Of a stretch of 63,465 nt of DNA, positions 34,221 to 44,597 are shown in pieces. Numbering within the stretch: position 1 is the stretch's first letter; each line of letters starts with the position of its first letter. The stretch is from contig JAIENA010000079.1 of the NCBI GenBank assembly GCA_019751755.1, forward strand, positions 1 through 63,465, read 5' to 3'. Source of the stretch: Burkholderiaceae bacterium. GTDB lineage: Bacteria; Pseudomonadota; Gammaproteobacteria; Burkholderiales; Burkholderiaceae_D. Both the position numbers and the translations under genes were made by a program. Below the pieces are notes generated by a model, which saw only the letters and a list, made by a program, of their open reading frames with translations, did no database searches and was not told the origin of the DNA.

Positions 34221-35542
34221 GGGTTCCTCCGTATCGTATCGGCCATCACGGCGCCCGCCGCATCCCAGGCCTGTACAAACCCCGGCCGCGCCAGGCGCCA
34301 GCCGAGCAAGGCCGCCGCCACCAGCGCGCCGGCCAGCAGCCACGGCCCGGCGGCGTGGGTGTCGACCAGCACACCGAACAATTTCTTCTCCGGCCCGTTG
34401 CTCGCGTCCTGCGTCACGTGGTAGGTCATTTCGATCGCCAGCACCAGCCCGGCGATCCCGACCAGCACCGCCAGTGACAGCCGCGCCAGCGCCGGCGCAA
34501 TGCGCCCGAACTGGCCGAACTTGGCGGTGCGCAGCAACAGCATCAGCAGCGAACCCAGCCCCCCCGGTGCAAACCGGACCAGGAGAACGAAGAACAGGCC
34601 CAGGTACAGCTGCCAGGCCGCCGTATAGTCCGGCAACAGCACGGAAAACAAGATGCCGACCACGCCGCCCAGTAGCGGACCAAAGAAAAAGCCGATGCCG
34701 CCAATAAATGTGAACAGTAAAATCGCGCCGGAGCGCACCGCGCTGACATTTTCCGCACTGACGATTTCAAAATTAATGGCCGACAGCCCACCGGACACGC
34801 CGGCAAAGAACGATGACAACACCAGCACCAGGTAGCGCACCCAGCGCGTGTCATAGCCAATGAACTCGACCCGCTCCGGGTTATCGCGCACCGCATTGAT
34901 GATGCGCCCCAGCGGCGTCTGGGTGTAGGCGTAGGCGGCGGCCGTGCACAGGAACAGCCACCCCGCGATCAGGTAATACACCTGCACCTGCGGGCCATAG
35001 GTGATGCCGAACACCTGGCCGCCATAGACGCGGTTGGTGGTGATGCCGCCTTCGCCGCCAAAGAAGCCGGGGAACATCAGCGCGCTGGCAAACACCAGTT
35101 CCACCAGACCCAGCGTAATCATAGCAAAGGTGGTGCCGGCCTTGCGCGTCGTCACATAGCCGAACAGCACGCCAAATCCCATGCCGGCCACGCCGCCGAC
35201 CAGCGGAATCAGCGTGACGGGCACACTGGCCTGGTTCATCGCATGGGCGGCGAAGAACGCCCCCAGCCCGGCATACACGGCATGGCCGAACGACAGCATG
35301 CCACCCTGCCCCAGCAACATGTTGTAGGACAGTCCGAACAACATGACCGTGCCCATTTGCGACAGCATGGTCAGGCCGCTGCCCTGGTTAAACACCAGCG
35401 GCGCGGCCAGCAACACCAGCGCATAGGTGCTCCACAGCAGCCAGCGGCCCAGGTTCAGCGGTGCATAGGTCAATGTCGTCGCCATCGCAGTCTTCGTCAT
35501 CAAGGTCACCCGTAAAATGGTCGGTAGCGCCGGTGGCGTCAT
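34217..35542 (-). CDS. livM: Branched-chain amino acid-type ABC transporter permease LivM
   Basis: 441 residues, larger than usual (about 320-360) because of a C-terminal extension of two helices (LARLSLAVLVGIAGLVLAIE and GPWLLAGALVAAALLGWRLA). About ten membrane helices. Motifs typical of LivM are GQGGMLSFGHAVYAGLGAFF and GYDTRWVRYLVLVLSSFFAG. The start overlaps the livH stop by four bases (ATGA). Confidence 0.93.
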   Translation of the reverse strand: MTPPALPTILRVTLMTKTAMATTLTYAPLNLGRWLLWSTYALVLLAAPLVFNQGSGLTMLSQMGTVMLFGLSYNMLLGQGGMLSFGHAVYAGLGAFFAAHAMNQASVPVTLIPLVGGVAGMGFGVLFGYVTTRKAGTTFAMITLGLVELVFASALMFPGFFGGEGGITTNRVYGGQVFGITYGPQVQVYYLIAGWLFLCTAAAYAYTQTPLGRIINAVRDNPERVEFIGYDTRWVRYLVLVLSSFFAGVSGGLSAINFEIVSAENVSAVRSGAILLFTFIGGIGFFFGPLLGGVVGILFSVLLPDYTAAWQLYLGLFFVLLVRFAPGGLGSLLMLLLRTAKFGQFGRIAPALARLSLAVLVGIAGLVLAIEMTYHVTQDASNGPEKKLFGVLVDTHAAGPWLLAGALVAAALLGWRLARPGFVQAWDAAGAVMADTIRRNP

Positions 35543-36486
35543 TCGCGCGTCCCCAGCAAGCCCCGGGGACGGAAGATCAGCATCAACACCAGCAGCAGAT
35601 ACGGCAAAATCGCCGCCGTTTGCGCAATCGTGATGTTCAACAGCGGGTGACCCGTTCCTTGGCCGAAGGCCGCCGTCATGCCGATCGCCGCCAGCAAGCC
35701 GCCCAGCGTATGGTCGAGCGCGACGGCGGCGGTTTGCAGCACGCCGATCAGCAGCGACGCGATGAACGCCCCGGCCAGCGAGCCCATGCCGCCCACCACC
35801 ACCACCACAAAGATAATGCTGCCGACCGTGGCCGCCATCGCCGGTTCGGTGACGAACACCTGGCCGCCGATCACGCCGGCCAACCCGGCCAGCGCACTGC
35901 CGCCGCCAAACACCCCCATGAAGATGCGTGGCACATTGTGGCCCAGCGCTTCGGCCGCTTCCGGGTGCGTCAGCGCGGCCTGAATCACCAGGCCGATGCG
36001 GGTGCGCGTCAATAACAGCCAGATACCGCCCAGCATGGCCAGCGCCACCGCCATCATGAAGGCGCGGTATTTAGGAAAACTGGTGGAAAACAGCGTAAAC
36101 AGCGGTCCGTCCAGCGCGGCCGGCAGCGGATAACGCAGCGCCGTGCGGCCCCACACCAGTTGCACCAGTTCGACCGCCAGATAGGACAGCCCAAAGGTGA
36201 ACAGCAGTTCCGGGATGTGGCCATATTTGTGCAGGGGCCGCAAGCCATAGCGCTCCACCAGCGCGCCCAATACACCCACCGCCAGCGGCGCCAGCACCAG
36301 CGCCGGCCAGAAACCGATCCGGCTGGCAATCGTGTAGGCAATGTAGGCGCCCAGCATATAAAAGCTCGCGTGCGCAAAATTGAGCACGCCCATCATGCTG
36401 AAGATCAGGGTCAGGCCCGATGACAGCATGAACAGCAGCAAGCCGTAGCTGATGCCATTCAACAGCGTAAATAGTGTGAATTCCAT
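35539..36486 (-). CDS. livH: Branched-chain amino acid-type ABC transporter permease LivH
   Basis: 315 residues, start taken at the ATG 36486 (MEFTLFTLLNGISYGLLLF), where the family normally begins; longer frames carry low-complexity residues. About eight membrane helices; MMGVLNFAHASFYMLGAYI and GGMGSLAGAFIASLLIGV are family motifs. A poor Shine-Dalgarno is present. The start lies about 100 bases from the stop of the binding-protein gene. Confidence 0.93.
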   Translation of the reverse strand: MEFTLFTLLNGISYGLLLFMLSSGLTLIFSMMGVLNFAHASFYMLGAYIAYTIASRIGFWPALVLAPLAVGVLGALVERYGLRPLHKYGHIPELLFTFGLSYLAVELVQLVWGRTALRYPLPAALDGPLFTLFSTSFPKYRAFMMAVALAMLGGIWLLLTRTRIGLVIQAALTHPEAAEALGHNVPRIFMGVFGGGSALAGLAGVIGGQVFVTEPAMAATVGSIIFVVVVVGGMGSLAGAFIASLLIGVLQTAAVALDHTLGGLLAAIGMTAAFGQGTGHPLLNITIAQTAAILPYLLLVLMLIFRPRGLLGTRE

Positions 36487-36589
36487 GGAAAACCCAGGCG
36501 TGAGCGTGAAGAGCGGCGCCGTCCCCGCTATAGCGGGAACGGACGGACACGACGGCGGCCGGCACGCGCGCGCCGGCACAGGCACAACG

Positions 36590-37837
36590 TCAGCCGGCGG
36601 GCCGCTTCATCTGGCAAGAGGTGGGCTGCCCCGCCACGTAGGCATCGATCTTCTTGTCCATGCGCCAGCCATAACCGGTGTTTTCCTGGTCATATTTGAC
36701 GTCCTTGCCATTGGTCTTGGTCCAGGTGCCGATATACAGGTTTTGCTGCAATTGGTGATCGGATTTTTGCATCATGACCTGGCCATTCAAGGACGCGACT
36801 TTCATGCCTTCCAGCGCGAACGCCACCTTGACCGGGTCGGCGCTCTTCACGGTTTTCACGGCCTGGGACAGCATGGTGATGATGGAATGGGTTTGCGCCG
36901 CATAGAAATCATCGTTGTACTTGGCCTTGAAGGCTTCGACCACCTCTTTACCGCTGAAGGTGTCGTTGTTGGCCAGCCAGTTGCCGATGATCTTCGTGCG
37001 GTCGGCGCCGGCCGCGCCCATGGCGGTCGGCACCCCGGTGGTGATGCCGTAATACGTATAGAAATTGGCCTTCAGGTCGGCATCCTTGGCAGCGCGGATC
37101 AGCAGCGCCAGATCCGCGCCCCAGTTGCCGGTGATGACACTGTCGGCGCCGGAGGCTTTGATTTTGGCGATATACGGTGAAAAATCCTTGACCTGGGCGA
37201 TCGGGTGCAAGTCGTCGCCGGCGATTTTCACGTCAGGGCGCTTGCGCGCCAGGTATTCCTTGGCGGCGCGGCTGACGGCGCGGCCAAACGCATAATCCTG
37301 GCCGATGATATACACCGACTTGATGCTTTTGTCCGGCGCCATGAAACTGGTCAGCGCCTCCATCTTCATGTCGGAACTGGCATCGAAGCGGAAGTGCCAG
37401 AAGCTGCACTTGGCGTTGGTCATGTCGGGGTCAATGGCGGCGTAGTTGAGGTAGACGATTTCCTTGCCGGGATTACGGTCGTTGTGCTTGTTGATGGCGT
37501 CCAGCAGCGCCAGCCCGACGCCGGAGCCATTGCCTTGCGTGATATAGCGGTAGCCCTGGTCGATCACGGTTTTCAACTGGGTCAGCGCTTCTTGCGGACT
37601 GCCCTTATTGTCAAAGCCGGTCACTTCCATGGTATTGCCTTCGCCGGCCCATTTGCCCTTGTTGGCCAGGTCGGCGATCAGCTGGAAACTTTTCAGCTGG
37701 TTTTGCCCGACCGGAGCGAAGGGGCCGGACAGCGGATCGATAAAAGCGATTTTGACGGTTTCGGCATGGGCGGCGCCGAACAGGGAAAAACCAAACAGGG
37801 TAAAACCAGCTGCAACTGCACGTGTGCTGCGTTTCAT
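36590..37837 (-). CDS. Liv-type ABC transporter periplasmic substrate-binding protein
   Basis: 415 residues from the ATG at 37837, which has AAGGAG six bases before. A signal peptide (about 1-25, AAHA) precedes a two-lobed family-1/4-type binding domain: VKIAFIDPLSGPFAPVG, ALTQLKTVIDQGYRYIT, YVIIGQDYAFGRAVSRAA-like stretch and KIKASGADSVITGNWGADLALLI. It is the first gene of the transport operon. The acyl-CoA ligase upstream on the same strand suggests the substrate might be an organic acid rather than leucine, which is an inference. Confidence 0.9.
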   Translation of the reverse strand: MKRSTRAVAAGFTLFGFSLFGAAHAETVKIAFIDPLSGPFAPVGQNQLKSFQLIADLANKGKWAGEGNTMEVTGFDNKGSPQEALTQLKTVIDQGYRYITQGNGSGVGLALLDAINKHNDRNPGKEIVYLNYAAIDPDMTNAKCSFWHFRFDASSDMKMEALTSFMAPDKSIKSVYIIGQDYAFGRAVSRAAKEYLARKRPDVKIAGDDLHPIAQVKDFSPYIAKIKASGADSVITGNWGADLALLIRAAKDADLKANFYTYYGITTGVPTAMGAAGADRTKIIGNWLANNDTFSGKEVVEAFKAKYNDDFYAAQTHSIITMLSQAVKTVKSADPVKVAFALEGMKVASLNGQVMMQKSDHQLQQNLYIGTWTKTNGKDVKYDQENTGYGWRMDKKIDAYVAGQPTSCQMKRPAG

Positions 37838-38039
37838 GTCGTCTCCTTGATTGTATTGTCCGCACCGGCTTGGGGCCCGGTGCGGTGGATCACCGTCCTG
37901 CTCAGTAAGTACCAAGAAATTATTGTGAAATTATGACGAACAGAACCGGATGCGCTGCAAGGCGCCCGGTGCGCCGGTTATGGAAGTCAGAATTCGCAAG
38001 AATTGATGCGTACTTACTTAGCTTCCGTCCTTCTCTACT

Positions 38040-39692
38040 TTACCGTCCGCCCCCAGCCGTCGGCAGTTGGTGGTCCTTATAAATGTCGCGCAATTTGTTT
38101 TTCTGGACTTTCCCGGTGCCGCCCAACGGCAGCGCATCGGCAAACACCACATCATCGGGCAACCACCACTTGGCGACCTTGCCTTCGTAGAACGCCAGCA
38201 GTTCGTCGCGCGTCACCGTCATGCCCGGGCGCGTCACCACCACCAGCAGCGGCCGCTCATCCCATTTCGGATGGGGCACGCCGATGCAGGCCGCCTGCAT
38301 CACGGCCGGGTGCGATACGGCCACGTTTTCGAGGTCGATGGTGCCGATCCATTCACCACCGGACTTGATGACATCCTTGCTGCGGTCGGTGATCTGCATG
38401 TAGCCGTCGGCGTCGATGGTGGCCACGTCGCCGGTCGGGAACCAGCCGTCTTGCAGCGGGTCGCCGCCCTCGTCCTTGAAGTAGCCGCTGACGATCCACG
38501 GTCCCTTGACCAGCAAATGGCCATAGGTGCTGCCATCCCACGGCAATTCACGGCCATCGTCGTCGACGATTTTCATATCGACGCCATACACCGCGTGGCC
38601 CTGCTTTTGCAGGATGCGGCGCTGTTCGTCCTGCGGCAGCGCCAGGTGTTTGGCTTGCAGCGTGCACGCGGTGCCGAGCGGCGACATTTCCGTCATGCCC
38701 CAGGCGTGGATCACTTCCACGTTGAAGCGATCGATCAACGTATTCATCATGGCCGGCGGGCAGGCCGAACCGCCAATCACGGTGCGACGGAAACTGGAGA
38801 ACGTCAAACCGTTTTGCAGCGCGTGATTGAGCAGGCCCAGCCACACGGTCGGCACCCCGGCGGAAAACGTCACCTGCTCGCTCTCGAACAAGTCATACAG
38901 CGACTTGCCATCCAGCGCCGCACCGGGGAACACCAGCTTGGCGCCGTTCAGCGGCACCGAATACGGCAAGCCCCAGGCATTGACGTGGAACATCGGCACC
39001 ACCGGTAACACGGTATCGCGCGCCGACACATTGAGCGCCGACGGCATGGCCGATGCGTACGCATGCAGCACGGTGGAACGGTGCGAATACAGGGCGCCCT
39101 TGGGGTTGCCGGTGGTGCCGGACGTGTAGCACAGCGTGCTGGCGGCGTTTTCGTCAAATTGCGGCCAGGTGTAATCGTCGCTGTGGGCGTCGATCAAGTC
39201 TTCATAGCTGCGCAAATCCGGAATCCGGGTGTCCGCCGGCAGCCGGTCGCGGCCCGCCATCAGCACATAGGTGCGGATGGTCTTGCAGTGCGGCGCGATG
39301 GCTTCGACCAGTGGCAGGAACGTCAAATCAAACAGCAGCACCTGGTCTTCGGCATGGTTGGCGATATACGCCACCTGTTCCGGATGCAAACGGGGATTGA
39401 TGGTGTGCAAGACGGCGCCGGAACCGGACACCGCGTAATACGCTTCCAAGTGGCGATAGCCATTCCAGGCCAGCGTGGCGACACGCTCGCCCATGCCCAC
39501 GCCCAGCGCCTGCAGCGCATTGGCCAGCCGTTTGGCGCGCTGGTGGCACTCGCGATACGTATAGCGGTGCAAGTCGCCTTCCACCCGCCGTGACACAATT
39601 TCACTGTTGCCGAAGTGCCGTGCCGCGAATTCGATAATGTTCGAGATCAGCAGCGGCTGATGCATCATCTGTCCCATCAGGGGTGGCGCCAT
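38040..39692 (-). CDS. Acyl-CoA ligase (AMP-forming), long-chain or methylthiopropionate type
   Basis: 550 residues. AMP-binding motifs are [20 protein letters not shown] (P-loop), [15 protein letters not shown], and [35 protein letters not shown]. The C-terminal Lys lies in [10 protein letters not shown]. It activates a carboxylic acid to its acyl-CoA in the cytoplasm. AAGGAG precedes the ATG. It lies upstream of and in line with the Liv-type operon, separated by 202 bases. Related enzymes include DmdB; the substrate cannot be told from sequence. Confidence 0.9.
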   Translation of the reverse strand: MAPPLMGQMMHQPLLISNIIEFAARHFGNSEIVSRRVEGDLHRYTYRECHQRAKRLANALQALGVGMGERVATLAWNGYRHLEAYYAVSGSGAVLHTINPRLHPEQVAYIANHAEDQVLLFDLTFLPLVEAIAPHCKTIRTYVLMAGRDRLPADTRIPDLRSYEDLIDAHSDDYTWPQFDENAASTLCYTSGTTGNPKGALYSHRSTVLHAYASAMPSALNVSARDTVLPVVPMFHVNAWGLPYSVPLNGAKLVFPGAALDGKSLYDLFESEQVTFSAGVPTVWLGLLNHALQNGLTFSSFRRTVIGGSACPPAMMNTLIDRFNVEVIHAWGMTEMSPLGTACTLQAKHLALPQDEQRRILQKQGHAVYGVDMKIVDDDGRELPWDGSTYGHLLVKGPWIVSGYFKDEGGDPLQDGWFPTGDVATIDADGYMQITDRSKDVIKSGGEWIGTIDLENVAVSHPAVMQAACIGVPHPKWDERPLLVVVTRPGMTVTRDELLAFYEGKVAKWWLPDDVVFADALPLGGTGKVQKNKLRDIYKDHQLPTAGGGR

Positions 39693-39787
39693 CTTGTCTC
39701 CTTGTGTTTTTGGTAAAGTTATTTTTGAACGTGCGTGCTATTTCCGTCAAACTCTTTTGATGCCGCAACGCAGCATTTCGCCTGAAA

Positions 39788-41389
39788 ATGACGAAAAACA
39801 AACAGTGGTTAGCAGTTGTAACAGCAATAGTCATCCGGGGCGCGCCCCACCTAGAATCGGCCTGGGATAAAATCAAGGAAATCTTATTCGACCTCTGCAC
39901 TGGAATCGCCATTAAACACCTATCCTTGCAGCACTCGTTCGCGAGCCTGCCTCCTGATTTTTACACCCGCTTGATGCCCACGCCGTTGCCGCAGCCCTAC
40001 CTGGTGGCCGCGTCAAACGACGCCGCGGCGCTGATCGGTCTCGACGCGGCCGCGCTGGCCGAGCATGACACCTTGGCTATCCTCGCCGGCAACGCCATTC
40101 CCGACCAGGCCGAACCGCTGGCGGCCGTCTATTCCGGCCACCAGTTCGGTGTCTGGGCCGGCCAGTTGGGCGATGGCCGCGCAATTTTGCTGGGCGAAGT
40201 GGCAACGCCGACTGGCCCGATTGAATTGCAGTGGAAAGGCGCCGGCCTGACACCCTATTCGCGCATGGGCGATGGCCGTGCCGTACTGCGCTCGTCAATC
40301 CGGGAATTCCTGTGCTCGGAAGCCATGGCGGCGCTCGGCATCCCGACCTCGCGCGCACTGGCCGTGGCCGGTTCAGACCAGCGCGTGGCGCGCGAAACCA
40401 TGGAAACCTCGGCGGTGGTGCTGCGCATGGCGCCAAGCTTTATCCGCTTCGGCTCGTTTGAACACTGGTTCTACCGCGAACAGCCGGAACAGATCAAGAC
40501 CCTGGCCGACTATGTGATCGACCGTTTTTATCCGGCCGTGCGCGACAGCGACAATCCGTATGCGGCGCTGCTGGAAGCGGTGACCCGCCGCACCGCCGAG
40601 CTCATCGCGCATTGGCAGGCGGTGGGCTTTATGCATGGCGTGATGAACACCGACAATATGTCTATCCTCGGCGACACCATCGACTACGGCCCGTTCGGTT
40701 TCATGGAAGCGTTCGACAGCAACCATATCTGCAACCACAGCGACCAGCAGGGCCGCTATTCGTATGGCAACCAGCCGCAAATCGGCCACTGGAATTGCTA
40801 TGCGCTGGGCCAGGCTTTGCTGCCGCTGATCGGCGACGTGGAGACCACGCAAGCGGCGCTGGACGTGTATCAGCCGGTGTTCGCGGCAAAAATCGATGCG
40901 CTGCTGCGCGCCAAGCTCGGCTTCACGACGGCGCAGGACAGTGACCGCGACCTGTTGGATGCCATGTTCGGCCTGCTGCACGACAACCGTCCCGACTTCA
41001 CGCAATTCTTCCGCCGCCTGGGCGCGCTGCAAGTCGACGCCGACACCACGCCGACCGGCAACGCGCACCCGGACGCGCCGCTGCGCGACCTGTTCCTCGA
41101 CCGCGCCGCGTTTGACGCCTGGGCCCAGCGTTATCGCGCGCGCCTGCGGCAGGAGCACAGCATCGACGCGGTGCGCAAGGCCGCCATGGATGCGGTCAAC
41201 CCAAAATATGTGCTGCGCAATTACCTGGCCCAGGTGGCCATTGAGAAAGCCCAGCAAAAAGACTTTACTGAAGTGGCGCGCCTGCTGGCCGTGTTGCGGC
41301 GCCCGTTCGATGAACAGCCCGAGCATGAAGCGTACGCGGCCCTGCCGCCGGACTGGGCATCCCGCCTTGAAGTCAGCTGCTCGTCCTAA
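39788..41389 (+). CDS. selO: SelO protein adenylyltransferase (YdiU family)
   Basis: 533 residues from the first ATG, against about 490 in the family; SelO similarity begins near residue 46 ([18 protein letters not shown]), so the true start is probably later. The only nearby candidate is an ATT at 39911 with GGAA upstream, which I cannot confirm. Conserved kinase-like motifs are [73 protein letters not shown] and the C-terminal SCSS. SelO AMPylates redox proteins. msrB follows 15 bases on. Confidence 0.92.
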   Translation: MTKNKQWLAVVTAIVIRGAPHLESAWDKIKEILFDLCTGIAIKHLSLQHSFASLPPDFYTRLMPTPLPQPYLVAASNDAAALIGLDAAALAEHDTLAILAGNAIPDQAEPLAAVYSGHQFGVWAGQLGDGRAILLGEVATPTGPIELQWKGAGLTPYSRMGDGRAVLRSSIREFLCSEAMAALGIPTSRALAVAGSDQRVARETMETSAVVLRMAPSFIRFGSFEHWFYREQPEQIKTLADYVIDRFYPAVRDSDNPYAALLEAVTRRTAELIAHWQAVGFMHGVMNTDNMSILGDTIDYGPFGFMEAFDSNHICNHSDQQGRYSYGNQPQIGHWNCYALGQALLPLIGDVETTQAALDVYQPVFAAKIDALLRAKLGFTTAQDSDRDLLDAMFGLLHDNRPDFTQFFRRLGALQVDADTTPTGNAHPDAPLRDLFLDRAAFDAWAQRYRARLRQEHSIDAVRKAAMDAVNPKYVLRNYLAQVAIEKAQQKDFTEVARLLAVLRRPFDEQPEHEAYAALPPDWASRLEVSCSS

Positions 41390-41404
41390 GCCGGAGAAAC
41401 TACC

Positions 41405-41812
41405 ATGAGCGATAAAATTGTAAAAGTGATCAAGGCCGACGCCGAATGGCGCGCCATGCTGGACCCGATGCAATACCAGGTCACCCGCCACGCCGCCACC
41501 GAACGCGCGTTCACCGGCAAGTTCTGGGATCATCACGGGCACGGGATTTATACCTGCGTCTGCTGTAATACGCCGCTGTTCGCGTCGGACACCAAATTCG
41601 ATTCCGGCTGTGGCTGGCCCAGTTATTTCGAGGCGCTCAATCCAGACCATGTGCGCGAAGTCACCGACCGTTCCCATGGTATGCTGCGCACCGAAATCAT
41701 TTGCGCCGTGTGTGACGCCCACCTCGGCCATGTTTTCCCGGACGGCCCACCGCCGACCGGCCTGCGTTACTGCATCAATTCGGCGTCGCTGCGCTTTGAA
41801 GCCCAAGACTGA
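41405..41812 (+). CDS. msrB: Peptide-methionine (R)-S-oxide reductase MsrB
   Basis: 135 residues. Two CxxC zinc pairs (CVCC and CAVC), [11 protein letters not shown] and the catalytic Cys in [11 protein letters not shown] show a complete MsrB. It repairs methionine-R-sulfoxide in proteins with thioredoxin. It follows selO closely on the same strand and so likely shares its transcript; both relate to oxidative stress. Confidence 0.96.
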   Translation: MSDKIVKVIKADAEWRAMLDPMQYQVTRHAATERAFTGKFWDHHGHGIYTCVCCNTPLFASDTKFDSGCGWPSYFEALNPDHVREVTDRSHGMLRTEIICAVCDAHLGHVFPDGPPPTGLRYCINSASLRFEAQD

Positions 41813-41838
41813 ACCCCAGGAATAAATAAAGAAGTTTC

Positions 41839-42474
41839 ATGAAGAAAATACTGTTCGACTTTTTCCCACTGTTGGTGTTTTTCGGCTGCTATAAATATGG
41901 CGGCATGCATCCCGACGCCACCGCCGCGCTGGCCAATGCCTACCTGTCCGGCGTGATGGCCGGCGGCAGCGCCACGGCCGAGCAAGCACCGATGGTGCTG
42001 GCCACCATCGCCGGCATGCTGGCCAACGCGTGCCAGATCCTTTACTTGCTGGCGCGCGGGCGCAAGGTCGATTTCATGCTGTGGCTGTCGCTGTTCTTCT
42101 TCGTGGTGTTCGGTGGCCTGACGATTTACTTCCACGACGAAATCTTTATCAAGTGGAAGCCAACCTTGATTTACTGGTGCTTCGGCCTGGGCTTGCTCGG
42201 TGCGCGCTACCTGTTCAACCGTAATGCGATCCGCCAGACCATGGGCACGCAGCTGGAATTGCCCGATGACGTGTGGGAGCGCCTGAACCTGATGTGGACC
42301 GCGTTCTTTATCAGCCTCGGCTTCATCAACCTGTTTGTCGCTTTCGTGCTGTTCAAAGGCGATACGCCGGCGTGGGTCAGCTTCAAGGCCTTCGGCGCCA
42401 CCGCCCTGACCTTTGCATTTATTGTTGGGCAAACTTTTTACCTGGCTAAATATATTAAGGACGAGGAAGCATAA
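41839..42474 (+). CDS. yciB: Septation protein A / YciB inner-membrane protein
   Basis: 211 residues with five to six membrane helices. It begins KKILFDFFPLLVFFGCYKYG, as in the YciB/IspZ family, and has FHDEIFIKWKPTLIYWCFG and LNLMWTAFFISLGFINLFVA. Family members act in envelope maintenance. The next gene, bolA, starts on the last base of its stop codon. Confidence 0.92.
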   Translation: MKKILFDFFPLLVFFGCYKYGGMHPDATAALANAYLSGVMAGGSATAEQAPMVLATIAGMLANACQILYLLARGRKVDFMLWLSLFFFVVFGGLTIYFHDEIFIKWKPTLIYWCFGLGLLGARYLFNRNAIRQTMGTQLELPDDVWERLNLMWTAFFISLGFINLFVAFVLFKGDTPAWVSFKAFGATALTFAFIVGQTFYLAKYIKDEEA

Positions 42475-42755
42475 TGGAATCCCGTACTGATAACCGGATT
42501 GAACGTATCGAACAGCTGCTGCGCGCCGCGCTGGAACCGGTGGAAATGGTGCTGGAAGATGACTCCGCATTGCACGCCGGCCACGCCGGCGCCGCGTCCG
42601 GTGGCGGTCATTACCAGCTGCGCATCGTTTCCGCCAAATTTGAAGGGCTGAAACTCGTCATGCGACATCGTCTCGTGTATGATTCCGTGCACGATATGAT
42701 GCGTGGGGAAATCCATGCATTAGCCATTACCGCTGTGGCACCGTCCGAAGTATGA
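42474..42755 (+). CDS. bolA: BolA-family protein
   Basis: 93 residues. The BolA fold shows RIEQLLRAALEPVEMVLED, SGGGHYQLRIVSAKFEGLKLVMRHRLVYD and HALAITAVAP, including the conserved His region in the C-terminal helix. BolA-type proteins bind iron-sulfur clusters with monothiol glutaredoxins. It overlaps yciB by one base (TAATG). Confidence 0.92.
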   Translation: MESRTDNRIERIEQLLRAALEPVEMVLEDDSALHAGHAGAASGGGHYQLRIVSAKFEGLKLVMRHRLVYDSVHDMMRGEIHALAITAVAPSEV

Positions 42756-42845
42756 AACCAGGCGGCGATTGGGATAGAACGAGTTTTGCGATCACCTTCC
42801 TCACCGCCGCTTTTTCAAGAACTTTATCCCTTAGGATTTGAAACA

Positions 42846-43625
42846 ATGAATTTGAAGCCAGCCCGTTTGCTGATCGCACTTATCGCCGTGGTTGCGGCGC
42901 CTGCGTTTGCTCAAAATGTTGCAGTCGTCAATGGCAAAGCCATTCCGTCGGCGCGCCTGGATGCCATGGTCAAGCAAGTGGTCGCCCAAGGCCGTGAGCA
43001 GGATTCGCCGAAACTGCGCGATGCGATCAAGAAACAGTTGATCGGCCAGGAAGTGCTGGTCCAGGAAGCAGCCAAACAAGGCTACGACAAAAACGCCGAA
43101 GTCAAGGCCGCCCTGGAAGACGCACGTCAGCAAATCCTCGTTAACGCGCTGGTGATGGACTACGTCAAGAAGCACCAGGTATCGGACGCGGAAATCAAGG
43201 CCGAATACGATGCCTTCGTGGCACAAAATGGCGGCAAGCAATATCACCTGCGTCACATCGTGACGGAAACCGCCCCGGAAGCCGAGGCCGTGATCGCCAA
43301 GCTGAAAGGCGGCGCCAAGTTTGAAGACCTGGCTAAAACCTCGAAAGACACCGGCACCGCGGCCAATGGCGGCGACCTGGACTGGGTTAATCCTAAATCG
43401 GTGCCAAAACAATTCGCTGACGCCTTCGTTGGTTTGAATAAAGGCCAAGTCACCGAAAAACCCGTGCAAACCCCAAATGGTTTCCACGTGATTAAAGTCG
43501 ACGAAGTGCGTGACGCCACCCTGCCATCGCTGGAGGAATTGAAAGCGCAAGTCGGCAATGAAGTGGCTCGCAAGAAAGTCATGGCTTACCAGGATGAACT
43601 GGTCAAGAAAGCCAAGGTTCAGTAA
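42846..43625 (+). CDS. Secreted parvulin-type peptidyl-prolyl isomerase, tandem copy 1
   Basis: 259 residues from the ATG at 42846. A signal peptide (ending APAFAQ, about 20) is followed by a SurA-like N-terminal helical part (QVLVQEAAKQGYDKNAEVKA) and a parvulin domain (YHLRHIVTETAPEAEAVIAKL, GTAANGGDLDWVNP, PNGFHVIKVDEVRD). It folds or helps outer-membrane proteins in the periplasm. It ends in a terminator and is followed by a paralog. Confidence 0.92.
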   Translation: MNLKPARLLIALIAVVAAPAFAQNVAVVNGKAIPSARLDAMVKQVVAQGREQDSPKLRDAIKKQLIGQEVLVQEAAKQGYDKNAEVKAALEDARQQILVNALVMDYVKKHQVSDAEIKAEYDAFVAQNGGKQYHLRHIVTETAPEAEAVIAKLKGGAKFEDLAKTSKDTGTAANGGDLDWVNPKSVPKQFADAFVGLNKGQVTEKPVQTPNGFHVIKVDEVRDATLPSLEELKAQVGNEVARKKVMAYQDELVKKAKVQ

Positions 43626-43642
43626 TTAACTGTGCCAACCTG

Positions 43643-43666
43643 AAGGCGCCCTGCGGGGCGCTTTTA
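43643..43666 (+). terminator. Rho-independent terminator between the two parvulin genes
   Basis: GCGCCC-TGCG-GGGCGC stem, then CTTTT. It sits 20 bases downstream of the first stop codon. Confidence 0.8.
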
Positions 43667-43691
43667 TATTGGCGAAATGAGTGAGAGACAA

Positions 43692-44459
43692 ATGAAACGT
43701 ACCCTGATTACCCTGCTGGCGCTGGCCGCCGCACCTGCCATGGCACAAAACGTGGCCACCGTGAATGGCAAAGCCATTCCTTCCGCCAAACTGGAAGCCG
43801 CTGTCCAGCAATATTCGGCGCAAAGCCGCCAGCCGGATTCGCCGGAATTGCGCGCAGCCATCAAGAAAGAGTTAATCGCCCGCGAAGTATTGCTGCAGGA
43901 AGCGATGAAACAAGGCGTCGGCATGCGCCCTGAGGTGCAAGGCGAACTCGATAAAGCCCGCGTTCAAATCATGGTCAATATGATGATGCGTGATTTCCTG
44001 AAAAAGAACGCTGTGACCGACGCGGAAATCAAGAAAGAATATGACGCGGCAAAAGCATCGCAAGGTGGTAAAGAATACCGCGCGCGCCATATTCTGGTGG
44101 AAACTGAAAAAGAAGCCACCGAGATTACCGCCAAGCTGAAAGGCGGCGCGAAATTCGAAGACCTGGCCAAAGGCACCAAAGACACCGGTTCCGCAGCCAA
44201 TGGCGGCGATCTGGGCTGGTCCGCTCCTGGTTCGTATGTACCGGAATTCTCGGCCGCCATGGTGGCCTTGAAACCCGGCGAATTGACCGCCGCGCCAGTC
44301 AAATCGCAATTCGGTTATCACGTGATTCGCCTGGAAGAAGTGCGCGACGCACAATTCCCGTCACTGGAAGAAGTCAAGGAACAAGTGGCTGAATCCGTGA
44401 AACAGCGCAAGCTGATCACCTTCCGCGACAACCTGATAAATAAGGCCGTGGTGAAATAA
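43692..44459 (+). CDS. Secreted parvulin-type peptidyl-prolyl isomerase, tandem copy 2
   Basis: 255 residues from the ATG at 43692 (GAGAG just before); an in-frame ATG at 43677 is an alternative. Signal peptide ending AAPAMAQ. Paralogous to the preceding gene: NVATVNGKAIPSAKLEAAV, LQEAMKQGVGMRPEVQ, EYRARHILVETEKEATEITA, GSAANGGDLGW, SQFGYHVIRLEEVRD. The parvulin domain looks active. It ends with a strong terminator. Confidence 0.92.
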   Translation: MKRTLITLLALAAAPAMAQNVATVNGKAIPSAKLEAAVQQYSAQSRQPDSPELRAAIKKELIAREVLLQEAMKQGVGMRPEVQGELDKARVQIMVNMMMRDFLKKNAVTDAEIKKEYDAAKASQGGKEYRARHILVETEKEATEITAKLKGGAKFEDLAKGTKDTGSAANGGDLGWSAPGSYVPEFSAAMVALKPGELTAAPVKSQFGYHVIRLEEVRDAQFPSLEEVKEQVAESVKQRKLITFRDNLINKAVVK

Positions 44460-44480
44460 TTCACGCTGGCTTTTAAAGAA

Positions 44481-44508
44481 AAGCGCTTCTTCGGAAGCGC
44501 TTTTTTTA
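44481..44508 (+). terminator. Strong rho-independent terminator after the second parvulin gene
   Basis: AAAGCGCTTC-TTCG-GAAGCGC with a run of seven T. The loop is a stable UUCG tetraloop. Confidence 0.9.
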
Positions 44509-44597
44509 TTCCCGCGATGACAGGCGCAGCATGCGCCGCCAAGGATATCACACCATAAATCGGCATGATCACGCCATTATCTGGCACAATTGTCAAT

